Notes: generated by a model not told the origin, from the letters alone. A stretch of DNA of 64,000 nt from Cerasibacillus sp036516575 (GCF_036516575.1 NZ_DATBTY010000058.1:1-64000); one strand, 5' to 3'; positions 17,579 through 25,881 are shown, counted from the first letter of the stretch. Made by a program: numbers and translations.

Positions 17579-18248
17579 TATTCATAAAACCTATGAAACG
17601 AATGTGGATTCGATTCATGTTTTAAGGGATATTTCCTGTACGGTTGAAAATGGGGAGTGGCTGACAATTACAGGTCCCTCTGGCTCAGGAAAAACGACGT
17701 TTTTACGGTGTTTATCCGCGATTGAATTAGTGGATGAAGGAACTGTTACAGTTGGTGGCATGTCGTATGAAAGTGCGTCAGACGATGAACGACGTCGCTT
17801 TCGAAGGGAAAATATCGGCTATATTTTTCAGGACTTTCAATTGTTTGATCAATTTGATGTGTTAACGAATGTGATTATTCCTCAACTTCCCGATCACAAC
17901 CGGTCTGAAATCGAGAAGCGTGCAAAAGAATTACTTAATCTCGTTGGCTTGACCGAACGGCTTCACCATATGCCTACTCAATTATCAGGTGGGGAAAAGC
18001 AACGTGTCGCCATTGCGCGAGCCCTTATGAACAATCCACAAATGTTATTGTGCGATGAACCGACAGGTAGTTTAGACATCGAAAATAGAGACCAAATCAT
18101 TCAAGCATTGCAAGAAATACACGCTCAGGGGGTGACAATCATTCTTGTGACACATGATCCGGAACTTGGAGCATATGGAGATACGATGTATGAACTACGC
18201 GCAGGACATCTAACGAAAAAAGAGATGCCAGAAAGAAAATATGGATAA
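17559..18248 (+). CDS. ABC transporter ATP-binding protein (MacB/LolD-like)
   Basis: The ATPase of 229 residues has Walker A GPSGSGKTT near residue 38, Q-loop YIFQDFQLF, signature LSGGEKQR near 140, Walker B LLCDEPTG and the H-loop THD. It overlaps the permease gene by 20 nt and starts behind GGGAGG. It should power the neighbouring FtsX-type permease. Its closest type is the class that accompanies lactococcin 972-like bacteriocins or peptide-sensing permeases. Confidence 0.9.
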   Translation: MHMELRNIHKTYETNVDSIHVLRDISCTVENGEWLTITGPSGSGKTTFLRCLSAIELVDEGTVTVGGMSYESASDDERRRFRRENIGYIFQDFQLFDQFDVLTNVIIPQLPDHNRSEIEKRAKELLNLVGLTERLHHMPTQLSGGEKQRVAIARALMNNPQMLLCDEPTGSLDIENRDQIIQALQEIHAQGVTIILVTHDPELGAYGDTMYELRAGHLTKKEMPERKYG

Positions 18249-18287
18249 ATCGAATAATCTCCGTTCAAGCGCTTTTGGGCGCTGAGT

Positions 18288-18512
18288 ATGGAAGCTGTGC
18301 TAACGCTGATAATTTCATTCGGTATGTTAATAGCATTCATTATGTCTGATAAAAATAAAAAATCCTTCAGGTCAGTGAGGGATTTTTTATTCATAGAGCC
18401 TATCTCTCTTGTCAGGATTCGGTCTGTTGGTGACTGTTTCATGTTACAGCAAGGGCGATCTTTTGTTATGATATGGATTTCTAATTATAGAATATGTCGT
18501 TTGAATCAATAA
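18288..18512 (+). CDS. possible holin-like small hydrophobic toxin peptide (doubtful)
   Basis: The first 26 residues (MEAVLTLIISFGMLIAFIMSD then KNKKS) resemble the short hydrophobic holin-like or type I toxin peptides of Bacillales, which share an ISFG-L pattern and a basic end. A strong terminator hairpin lies inside the open frame at 18357, so an RNA stopping there would lack a stop codon. It may be a decayed or truncated toxin. No antitoxin RNA can be demonstrated. Confidence 0.3.
   Translation: MEAVLTLIISFGMLIAFIMSDKNKKSFRSVRDFLFIEPISLVRIRSVGDCFMLQQGRSFVMIWISNYRICRLNQ
18357..18388. terminator. bidirectional terminator after the ABC operon
   Basis: AAAAAATCCTTCA pairs with TGAGGGATTTTTT (13 bp with one G:U pair), giving A-rich and T-rich flanks. 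Confidence 0.8.
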
Positions 18513-18540
18513 ATACATATATTTAAACATCCGTTCCTTT

Positions 18541-18939
18541 TTAATAAGCCATTTCGGCATCATGATAATACTTGAATTCGATTAAGTTATTAGCCGGGTC
18601 GATCAAAAAGAATGTCAAATGTTCCTCTCTTTTTCCTTCAAATCGTACCATTGGTTTATTAAAGAAGGGGAGTTCTTGTTCAGTTGCGAATGCTAATATT
18701 TTCTCATACTCTTCTTTATCTAAAAATGTAATACCGAAATGACGTGGATACATCGAAGGTTCAGCATCAATATTTTTCGGGCTTAAATGGCAGACGAGTT
18801 GGTCACCAAAGAAATCAAATGTTACGCGATCATCATACCTTCTAGCCAACTTGCACCCCATCTTTTCATAAAAATCTACTGTTTCATCCAACTCTTTGCA
18901 TGGAATAGCTAAATGAAACACTTTATTATTGTCTCTCAT
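18541..18939 (-). CDS. VOC (glyoxalase/dioxygenase) family protein
   Basis: The product of 132 residues has the paired beta-alpha-beta-beta-beta pattern of the vicinal oxygen chelate fold. FHLAIPCKELDETVDFY opens the first half with a candidate metal His, and DPANNLIEFKYY closes the second half with a candidate Glu. Its start overlaps the end of comA by 14 nt, so it belongs to the comB-comA operon. Its reaction is unknown; the coupling suggests a role linked to sulfolactate. Confidence 0.85.
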   Translation of the reverse strand: MRDNNKVFHLAIPCKELDETVDFYEKMGCKLARRYDDRVTFDFFGDQLVCHLSPKNIDAEPSMYPRHFGITFLDKEEYEKILAFATEQELPFFNKPMVRFEGKREEHLTFFLIDPANNLIEFKYYHDAEMAY

Positions 18940-19717
18940 TTAATATCCCCTCCAATTTAAAAATATTAAAGGTGTCGGATCGTAAACCTAAGCGTAATGT
19001 TTCAAGTGAAATGACATCCTGAAGGGAAATATTTGCAAGGTTGACATCCATTCCTAGCTTTTTTATAAAATATGTTTGCATCTTTTTAGTAGGTGCCTCA
19101 AAAATTAGTGTTTCGACAGGGATAGAAGCATCTAGGATTAAATCAAGTATATCCATTCGTATATTCCCATCTTCCCTACAAATTCCACTTGTTCCACTTT
19201 CTCTAGATTCCAAGATTACTTTTGTAGCTCCGGCTTGTATATCTTGTTGTATATATTCGAGCCATGTCAATGAATCTTGTGCGTTGGCCTCTGTAACATC
19301 TTTTTTACCCACTTCACTAAATACGATAAATTCCTGGGAAAACTCCGATATGAATTTAGCTTTTTCACTGTTATCAATGGCCACTGTTCCATTAGATAGT
19401 TCAACATAGTTACACTCAAATTGTTTACAGTAATCATAATAATGTTCGACTTTACCTTGGCTTAAAAACTTTTCAAATAACGTACCACCGAAAAAGAATT
19501 CAATGCTATGATTTCGTAAACATTCTATCTTCTGATGCAAACTGTTCGTTACGAGGGATGTTCCCCAGCCAAACTTTACTAAATCAATATAGTCGCTGAA
19601 GCTGCTAATCGTATCTTTAAAAAAACTTAAAGGTACTCCCTTATCAATTAGAATCGTTAAACCTTTCTCTCGCGGTTTTATTTCCCTCGTCGGAAGAATT
19701 AACTCTTTTTCTTGCAT
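18926..19717 (-). CDS. comA: phosphosulfolactate synthase ComA (YitD-like)
   Basis: ComA adds sulfite to phosphoenolpyruvate to form (R)-2-phospho-3-sulfolactate. The protein of 263 residues keeps the TIM-barrel family pattern: a KFGWGTS segment near residue 48, FFFGGTLFE near 74, YVELSNGT near 104, and KVILESRESGTSGIC near 165. In methanogens the enzyme begins coenzyme M synthesis; in B. subtilis YitD relates to the sulfolactate found in spores. It overlaps comB by 19 nt upstream and the VOC gene downstream. Confidence 0.92.
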   Translation of the reverse strand: MQEKELILPTREIKPREKGLTILIDKGVPLSFFKDTISSFSDYIDLVKFGWGTSLVTNSLHQKIECLRNHSIEFFFGGTLFEKFLSQGKVEHYYDYCKQFECNYVELSNGTVAIDNSEKAKFISEFSQEFIVFSEVGKKDVTEANAQDSLTWLEYIQQDIQAGATKVILESRESGTSGICREDGNIRMDILDLILDASIPVETLIFEAPTKKMQTYFIKKLGMDVNLANISLQDVISLETLRLGLRSDTFNIFKLEGILNERQ

Positions 19718-20406
19718 ACATTTACCCTCTCAATCATCGGTATTTTAGCATTCTTTCTAACCTTCATGACAAAACCCGTATCCAGCTCAATCATGCAATA
19801 TTCTATATCTACGCGGTTAAAATATGAATTATTCTCGTCAAAAAATTTTTCGGCTACATGCGAATGTTTAATCCGTTCTGCTACCTTCTTACTTGAAATC
19901 GTATTAGAATCTTCAAGGATGCTTTTTATATACTCTGCACAAGCCAAATCGTCATCACCACTTGGATGAGAGGCTATAATATTGATACTCTTCTCCCGAT
20001 CTTTTGCAAACTTATTTTTTATAAATTTTGCTGTCGTTTTTGCATTCGCGAATCCAGTTACAAACACATGATCTGATGACAAGCAATGTAATGTAGCTTT
20101 AACGCCGTTTGTTGTTTTTTGAATAAGTGTTTTTCCAGTCAAGGTTATTGACTTTATATTGTAAGGAGAATTGTCTAAGTCAAATCCTTTAATCGGAAGT
20201 CCATTAATCTCTCCAGCTAAAAGAAAATCAGGATTTTTCATTTTTAACTGAAACGCCTGTTCCAGATTTTTAGCCAGGATAATCCGTTTGACACCTTTTA
20301 AAAAAGCATAATGAGCTACTGTAAAAGCTCGGATAACATCAATGACAATCGTAATGTTTGCAGCAGTTGGCGGCGCTGTGTTTCCTTGATAAATTTGAAT
20401 ATGCAT
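19699..20406 (-). CDS. comB: 2-phosphosulfolactate phosphatase ComB (YitC-like)
   Basis: ComB removes phosphate from 2-phosphosulfolactate to give sulfolactate. The 235-residue protein shows VIDVIRAFTVAHYA near residue 23, LLAGEINGLPIKGFDLDNSP near 60-80 and the QKTTNGVKA block near 96, all typical of ComB. ATG 20406 lies behind TAGGAGAGAA. It heads a tightly overlapping operon with comA and a VOC gene. Sporulation control is plausible, but I see no convincing sporulation promoter. Confidence 0.92.
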   Translation of the reverse strand: MHIQIYQGNTAPPTAANITIVIDVIRAFTVAHYAFLKGVKRIILAKNLEQAFQLKMKNPDFLLAGEINGLPIKGFDLDNSPYNIKSITLTGKTLIQKTTNGVKATLHCLSSDHVFVTGFANAKTTAKFIKNKFAKDREKSINIIASHPSGDDDLACAEYIKSILEDSNTISSKKVAERIKHSHVAEKFFDENNSYFNRVDIEYCMIELDTGFVMKVRKNAKIPMIERVNVCKKKS

Positions 20407-20592
20407 GTGTTAAATTCTCTCCTAATGCCCTCCACGATCTAAATGGGGTTTTTCTTGATTGTACTCAGGTCATTACACAAAGTATATTCGCCCAATGACT
20501 ATACGTTACAAATAAACATGTAACCACTATTGGTTTGGTTATTAAATAATTGGAGAGAAAATGGTGAAAATTGTACTTATGATATTTGAAGT

Positions 20593-20780
20593 GACTCAAA
20601 ATATTGGGGTATCTGCTGTACATGTAAGGAAATAGATATTTATATTCCATCTTTAAATGTTGGAGTAGAGTACGATGGTTATTATCACTCTACAAAAGAA
20701 GCATTACGGCGAGATAGGGATAAAAACGTTTTTTAGCTAATGAAATTAAACTGTTTCGCATTAGAGATAAAAACAATTAA
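20593..20780 (+). pseudogene. remnant of a zinc-ribbon/PDDEXK-like (treble-clef, DUF559-like) protein
   Basis: With one frameshift near 20739 the translation reads C..CKEIDIYIPSLNVG, VEYDGYYHST, RDRDKN, LANEIKLFRIRD. The EYDG-x-YH and LxRIR spacing is typical of restriction-like very-short-patch or DUF559-type nucleases that follow zinc ribbons. There is an in-frame stop before the homology and a frameshift within it, so it is decayed. Confidence 0.5.
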
Positions 20781-20957
20781 TAGACTTAGTAAAGAGGATT
20801 TTAATGTAGCAAAAATGCTCACTTTTTTAATTTACCTCTAAAAACTATTGCTAGATGTATTTGTATTAATCTAAGAAGGCATCGGCAAAAGATTAGAACG
20901 AATAAGCGTAGTTTGAGTAGGTTTTGATCTTTTTTAATTTTATTAAAATCTAATTGT

Positions 20958-21152
20958 GTGTTTTCAAGACTTCCCATGTGTAGCTTAGATATGGAGGAAA
21001 TGTATATTGGCTCGTATGAGATAAAATATCCAACCGTCTATACAGTAGCTACAGGATATATAGGTGCAGATGAACATTTTAGAAAGAACTTTTCTATCGA
21101 AATTTTTAGGTTACTAAAGAAACACAGATACATCCATCAGGAGCCTCCTTAA
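20958..21152 (+). CDS. short open frame, unrecognised
   Basis: An open frame of 64 codons starting with GTG contains a charged C-terminus (ADEHFRKNFSIEIFRLLKK). No family is recognised and the ribosome site GGAGG lies directly on an internal ATG (about 21000). It sits in a region with remnants, so it may itself be a fragment. Confidence 0.2.
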   Translation: MFSRLPMCSLDMEEMYIGSYEIKYPTVYTVATGYIGADEHFRKNFSIEIFRLLKKHRYIHQEPP

Positions 21153-21612
21153 CATTAAAGCAAGGTTTAGTATGTTGATTAAAGTGAAATAAAGAAGAAT
21201 CTCTCGTCTCTTTTATAACGTAAGTGGAAAAGAAGAAAGTATAGCATAGTAAAGATAATTTAGTTGAGTAAGATTTTTGTAGACCGCGACCAATGTTAGT
21301 TGTACGTAGGTAATAATAAATTAATAAAAACATCACGGTGAACCTTATCATAAAATTAATGGATGTTCAACAAACGGGTGCAATGCTTGAAGGAGAAGCA
21401 TTTTTTTTGTTGAACATATACAATAGGGGTAGGTTAATTGAATAGGCAAAATTATAGAATCGCTTAGATACATCGTAGATTAGCACACGCTCCTGAAATA
21501 TGGTTTTGTTATCAAATGGAAAACATTAAGAAATTTGTAAGGTTTATATACAGATGATTGAAAGATTTAATGGTTAATTTACATATATAGGTTACAGGAG
21601 GTACGTAATATT
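21153..21612. other. intergenic region upstream of the first two-component pair
   Basis: I see no gene. It holds a long hairpin: GTTCAACAAA near 21365 pairs with TTTGTTGAAC near 21406, enclosing GGGTGCAATGCTTGAAGG and a T8 run. A similar GGGTGCAAT core recurs at 25099. Confidence 0.4.
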
Positions 21613-22311
21613 GTGGACACTAAAATATTGGTAGTAGATGATGATAGGGAGATAGCAAATGCGCTGGATAAGTTGTTAACGATGGAAGGATATGAGGTTG
21701 TTAAAGCATATAATGGTTTAGAAGCGTTAGATGCTTTGGTACAGAATGATATTCAATTAATTCTTTTAGACGTTATGATGCCGAAACTAGACGGCCTTTC
21801 TACCACCTTAAAGATCAGAGAGCAAAAGAATATACCAATTATTATTTTATCTGCAAAGTCAGAAGACAGTGATAAAATATTAGGATTATCTATGGGAGCA
21901 GATGATTATGTAACGAAACCATTTAATCCAGATGAATTAATTGCTAGGGTGAAAAGTCATTTGAGAAGGTATATCACTCTAGGGGATGTTGGCAATATTA
22001 CACAAAATGCTCAGATTACAGTCGGAGGGTTGAAACTGAATAAAGAATCCAAACAATTATTAGTAGATGGTGTTCCTACTCGACTAACTCCTACTGAGTA
22101 TAAGATATTAGATTTCTTACTAACAAATGCTGGGATGGTTTTTTCGGCTGAACATATCTATGAAAAAGTATGGGAAGAGCCTGCTTATAGGGTTGAAAAT
22201 ACTGTAATGGTCCACATAAGGCGTATTCGTGAAAAAATAGAAATAAATCCAAAGGAGCCTAAGTATTTAAAGGTGGTGTGGGGTATTGGGTACAAAATTG
22301 AAAAACTTTAG
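21613..22311 (+). CDS. OmpR/VanR-type response regulator
   Basis: The protein of 232 residues has a receiver domain with DDD near the start, phospho-acceptor Asp53 in LLLDVMMP and Lys in TKPF near 102, then a winged-helix DNA-binding domain ending VVWGIGYKIEKL. The start is GTG 21613 behind AGGAGG. It overlaps the kinase gene by 26 nt. The regulated genes are not evident in the neighbourhood. Confidence 0.93.
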   Translation: MDTKILVVDDDREIANALDKLLTMEGYEVVKAYNGLEALDALVQNDIQLILLDVMMPKLDGLSTTLKIREQKNIPIIILSAKSEDSDKILGLSMGADDYVTKPFNPDELIARVKSHLRRYITLGDVGNITQNAQITVGGLKLNKESKQLLVDGVPTRLTPTEYKILDFLLTNAGMVFSAEHIYEKVWEEPAYRVENTVMVHIRRIREKIEINPKEPKYLKVVWGIGYKIEKL

Positions 22312-24097
22312 TAGAAATACAATAACTAAATTTGTAGCATATTTGATAGTAGCTATTATGATTTCAATGGCTGTTATTCAATTAGTGCAAGTAGATTGGG
22401 AAGGAAATAATATAGAACCACTATTTGTAGAGACATACGAAGAAAGCAACACATTTACGTATGAGGTAGAACGTAGTTTTCGTGAGATATATTCGAACTT
22501 TAAAAATAATGAAGAGACGTTAATAGAGAATGAAAATCAAATCTATTATATAACCGATGGTAAGGAAATAATAACTAATCGAGAGGGGTTTAATCGAGAG
22601 GATTTTATAAATTATAGTAATTATTTTTATGAATATGATCAGGGAAGATTTAAATCTAACAGTCGTGTTAATGAAAAATCCACATTTTGGTTTGGAAAGG
22701 ATACAACCATATATATTGCCTTTAAAGATGGATATATGAAAGAAAAGCAGGAAGATTGGAATGATGCAAACTATATATTACGTGATCAAGCGATAGAGTT
22801 TTCCATTTATATGGTTATAGCAATAATTCTTACTATCTATTTAATCATTGTTACAGGAAAGAAGCCGAATAAAGAAGAATTACAAACAACTTGGATAGAT
22901 CAGTTATATAGTGAAATTTTATTAGCATTATTTATTTTGCCAATTATAGCTATATTTATTTATGTTGTAGATAACTATTACTATTATACTCATATACTTC
23001 GCACACCTTCGATTCAGAAATCTGACTTGTATCTTGTTGGAATAGTAACCACAATATGTGCTTTATTGTCAGAAATAGGATTATTAGCATTAATAAGAAA
23101 GATTAAAGAGGGAAAATTTATAAAAGATTTTTTATTATATACAATTTGTTGGAATACAAAGGATTTTGTAAAAAGTTTATTTGATGGCAGAAGATATGCA
23201 AAGTATCCACTAACTAAGAATCTTCATCAAAGGCAATTAGCTTTCATCGTAGGTAGCGGAATTTTCGTATTATTAACCGTAATGTTAATATACACTCCAT
23301 TAGTAATATTACCACCGTTGCTTGAGCTTGTACTGATATATTGGTATGTGAAATATAATAATAAGACATATGATGAGATCAATAAAGGCATTAATGAGAG
23401 TTTAGAGGAACAAATGAAATTAGAAAGAATGAAAATAGAATTAATAACCAATGTATCCCATGATTTGAAGACTCCTTTAACCTCAATCATAAGCTATGTA
23501 GATTTATTGTCCAAGGAAACAGATCTTTCAGATGCTGCAAAGGATTACGTTAAAATTCTTGATGAAAAATCAGAAAGATTAAAGAATATTGTTTCTGATT
23601 TATTTGATTTAGCAAAGAGTAATAGTGGTGATATTAATTTAAATTTAGAAACGATTGATATGAGAATGTTGGTTGAACAAACGTTACTAGATATGGCGGA
23701 TAGTATTGAAGATTTAGGTCAAATAAAGATGAAGTTTCCAGATACTCCTATAGAAATAGTGTCAGATGGCAATAAACTCTATAGAGTAATTCAAAACGTG
23801 CTTGATAATGCATTTAAATATTCATTAAAAGGAACGAGAATATTTATAGAAGTAGAAGAAAAGAATGGAATGGGAATAGTGGTAATAAAAAACACTTCTT
23901 CGTATGAAATAGATTTTACAGTAGACGAGATACTTCAGAGATTTAACAGAGGAGATAAAGCAAGAACGGCAGATGGAAGTGGTCTAGGGTTATCTATCGC
24001 AGAAAGCTTTACACATGTGAGTGGAGGTATATTTAAAGTCGATATAGATGGGGATATGTTTAAAGTTGTTATCAGTTTTCCCTTGGCAAGGAAATGA
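22286..24097 (+). CDS. membrane sensor histidine kinase
   Basis: The 603-residue kinase has a first membrane helix (about 13-31), an external segment to about 170, and further helices around 172-190, 205-228, 250-272 and 318-360. The H-box NVSHDLKTPLTSI carries His392, followed by N-box DNAFKYS and GSGLGLSI. It starts with TTG 22286, overlapping the regulator. The pair lacks an obvious target gene and is followed by decayed DNA. Confidence 0.9.
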   Translation: MGTKLKNFSRNTITKFVAYLIVAIMISMAVIQLVQVDWEGNNIEPLFVETYEESNTFTYEVERSFREIYSNFKNNEETLIENENQIYYITDGKEIITNREGFNREDFINYSNYFYEYDQGRFKSNSRVNEKSTFWFGKDTTIYIAFKDGYMKEKQEDWNDANYILRDQAIEFSIYMVIAIILTIYLIIVTGKKPNKEELQTTWIDQLYSEILLALFILPIIAIFIYVVDNYYYYTHILRTPSIQKSDLYLVGIVTTICALLSEIGLLALIRKIKEGKFIKDFLLYTICWNTKDFVKSLFDGRRYAKYPLTKNLHQRQLAFIVGSGIFVLLTVMLIYTPLVILPPLLELVLIYWYVKYNNKTYDEINKGINESLEEQMKLERMKIELITNVSHDLKTPLTSIISYVDLLSKETDLSDAAKDYVKILDEKSERLKNIVSDLFDLAKSNSGDINLNLETIDMRMLVEQTLLDMADSIEDLGQIKMKFPDTPIEIVSDGNKLYRVIQNVLDNAFKYSLKGTRIFIEVEEKNGMGIVVIKNTSSYEIDFTVDEILQRFNRGDKARTADGSGLGLSIAESFTHVSGGIFKVDIDGDMFKVVISFPLARK

Positions 24098-24128
24098 TAT
24101 TTACTTTAGGAAGATATATTGTAAGTAT

Positions 24129-24209
24129 CATTGCTTCAAAGCCAGGCGCTCCGTTTACTCCAGGTACAATAAGTTCCCCATCTAAAACGGTTCTATTTGG
24201 TATGTCTAA
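24129..24209 (-). pseudogene. ATP-dependent DNA ligase fragment (middle part, inverted)
   Basis: On the minus strand the translation LDIPNRTVLDGELIVPG followed by GFEAM matches the part of ATP-dependent DNA ligases between the adenylation motif and the DFE-x-M segment. Homology stops on both sides. The C-terminal part lies at 24362 on the opposite strand, so an inversion or a second event broke the gene. Confidence 0.6.
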
Positions 24210-24277
24210 GCGGGCTTTAACAAAAACAGAAGGGAGCAATAAAGAAAAGAGAAAAAAGTAAAGTAATAATACTTTCA

Positions 24278-24318
24278 AGATAACCGGCAAAATTCGAAGG
24301 TGATTTTGCCGGTTATCT
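24278..24318. repeat. perfect 16-bp inverted repeat between ligase fragments
   Basis: AGATAACCGGCAAAAT (24278-24293) pairs fully with ATTTTGCCGGTTATCT (24303-24318) over a 9-nt loop. There is no T run on either side. It lies between the oppositely oriented ligase pieces. Confidence 0.7.
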
Positions 24319-24361
24319 GTGTGTACCATGTAGTTTAAGGGACGATTCAAAAGCAGAAAGA

Positions 24362-24658
24362 GTCAACGTCAAATTCAATTGTGTGTATACGATATTTATT
24401 TATTGTGCTGGTGAAAAGATTGCGTCCTTACCACTCATCGAACGTAAGGAAATAATGAATCAGTTGGATTTCAAATCGGAGCGGATTGTAAACGTTCAAT
24501 GGATCGAAGAGGTTGAGGTACCTTATTTCTACTTGGTGGAGGAGAGAGACCTGGAAGGAATTGTCCTGAAGCAGAAGAATTCTAAGTATCGGATAAATAA
24601 ACGCTCCGATTAATGGTTAAAGATAATTAATTATTATTTTTGCTCTTTTAAGTTGTGA
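24362..24658 (+). pseudogene. ATP-dependent DNA ligase fragment (C-terminal part of catalytic domain)
   Basis: The translation contains AGEKIASLPLIERKEI, then DLEGIVLKQKNSKY and NKRSD, a TAA stop, and WLKIINY in the same frame. This is motif IV-V of DNA ligases (LEG-x-V-x-K and the WLK-x-IN motif). The stop between RSD and WLKIINY is a nonsense mutation. The middle part is inverted at 24129 and a possible start lies at 24793. Confidence 0.65.
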
Positions 24659-24684
24659 GTTACCCCCTTTAAGGCTCTTGCACT

Positions 24685-24718
24685 AACCGTTTGGTGTTAC
24701 ATCACCAGGCGGTTTTTA
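24685..24718 (+). terminator. intrinsic terminator in decayed region
   Basis: AACCGTTTGGTG pairs with CACCAGGCGGTT over a short loop and is followed by TTTATT. Confidence 0.7.
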
Positions 24719-24792
24719 TTAATGGGATCAAAAAATAAGATTGTTAACCGAATGCTTAAATAATAATAAATGTTAGAGGAAGGTAGGAAGAC

Positions 24793-24912
24793 ATGTTCAT
24801 CCAATACGAGTGTAAACCACTGGAGACACCTATATTAAATATATGGTATTTCGTGCCTTTAAAATACGATGGAGAAGTTGAGATTAGAAGAAAAGTACAT
24901 GTTAACCGATAG
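24793..24912 (+). pseudogene. possible DNA ligase N-terminal fragment
   Basis: A 39-codon frame with a good AGGAAG site begins MFIQ and contains LKYDGEV, which fits the K-x-DG adenylation motif of DNA ligases some 27 residues from the start. It lies downstream of the C-terminal piece, so the gene is rearranged, if the assignment is right. Confidence 0.35.
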
Positions 24913-25007
24913 AGGAAAACGAAATTATTGTTAGGGTATAATCTGATTATTCCGTTTTCGCAATCTGACTTTAATATAGGTCACGAAAAATGAAATAGTA
25001 AGCAATC

Positions 25008-25097
25008 GCAAATTTTATTGAACATAATCATTATTTTAATTTCAAAGATCTGGATGGAAACATATTATTAGATATGCAAAAAATAATTTTAAGCTAA
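25008..25097 (+). pseudogene. possible VOC-family C-terminal remnant
   Basis: Thirty codons read EHNHYFNFKDLDGNILLDM, like the final metal-binding strand of VOC proteins (H-x-YF-x-F-x-D-x-DGN). No start or upstream half is present. A hairpin GGGTGC/GCACCC follows at 25099-25124. Confidence 0.35.
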
Positions 25098-25200
25098 CGG
25101 GTGCAATCAGGAAGGAAGTATTAGCACCCTTTCTTGTTAGTGCATAAATACAAGGATAATAAACTTAGGGTTTAATAAAGTGGAATTGATTAAAATGTAG

Positions 25201-25392
25201 TTGTTCGAAACTAACCTAAAGTTTGGAGGAAAACTTCCTGTGACTATTATACGACAACCAAGTTTATTAAGCATACAGGAGCTAAACGATATGGAATCTA
25301 TTCAAAATTATTGTTTTTACAATAGATATGATGCAATTTATTATGAAGTTAGCAAAAAGCCTCATTTTGGTGTACCGACAGAATTAAATTAA
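25201..25392 (+). pseudogene. unrecognised short frame, probably a fragment
   Basis: An open frame of 63 codons starts with TTG directly after an in-frame TAG and has no clear ribosome site. It encodes FGGKLPVTII and an acidic middle. From 25420 to 25630 there are further broken frames on the plus strand (for example SDSLGEDTKVF). I see no identifiable function. Confidence 0.25.
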
Positions 25393-25678
25393 GTCGTGGA
25401 GTCAATCAATGTGGTTAGATGTTAATAATTGCTTGTTACTTTATCCCAATCAAGATTCTTTGTTTGACAAGGTTTTATTAGTTTTAGTTTTAATGATGAT
25501 GAAATAATAATAATTTCAGATAGTTTAGGGGAAGATACAAAGGTTTTTTTAATATAAATGAAACTATGAACATACGCATGAATAAGAGTCAGCGACAATA
25601 TATGAAATGGTATCGGAAGCATATATAGAGAAATTCAAGTAAATTTAATTTCAATAGATGAATACCTTCCACAAGCAA

Positions 25679-25754
25679 GCTGGCGCAGCACAACTGGCAT
25701 AGTGTACTTCACTTGTAATAAAAGGGGACGGAGGTTCAAATCCTCTCGCCAGCG
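25679..25754 (+). tRNA. tRNA-Thr(TGT)-like sequence, probably degenerate
   Basis: The 76-nt sequence has a perfect acceptor stem GCTGGCG/CGCCAGC, a D stem GCAC/GTGT, a normal T arm with TTCAAAT, and anticodon loop CTTGTAA (TGT, Thr). The anticodon stem has two mismatches (27-43 and 30-40), position 8 is C instead of T, the discriminator is G, the variable loop has 6 nt and no CCA is encoded. It may be a tRNA pseudogene or an unusual tRNA. A terminator follows at once. Confidence 0.45.
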
Positions 25755-25771
25755 TTAATATGTTAAATAAT

Positions 25772-25807
25772 CGCTATTTCTGTTTATGTCAGGAATAGCG
25801 TTTTTTT
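25772..25807 (+). terminator. strong terminator after the tRNA-like sequence
   Basis: CGCTATTTCTG pairs with CAGGAATAGCG (11 bp) around a 7-nt loop and is followed by seven T. Confidence 0.9.
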
Positions 25808-25881
25808 AACCCAATAAATTACTACGCTTTAAGCTCTAACTCAATATTGAGCGTTACTTTTCTAAAAGAATAAATAATACC

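Noticed and set aside
20465..20650. Minus-strand frame of 61 codons upstream of comB
   Set aside because: It has no ribosome site, overlaps the decayed nuclease-like frame, and its composition is AT-driven.
24072..24350. Minus-strand frame of 92 codons as a complete gene
   Set aside because: Only the central 27 codons match a DNA ligase; both ends lie in unrelated sequence and there is no start site, so it is a fragment.
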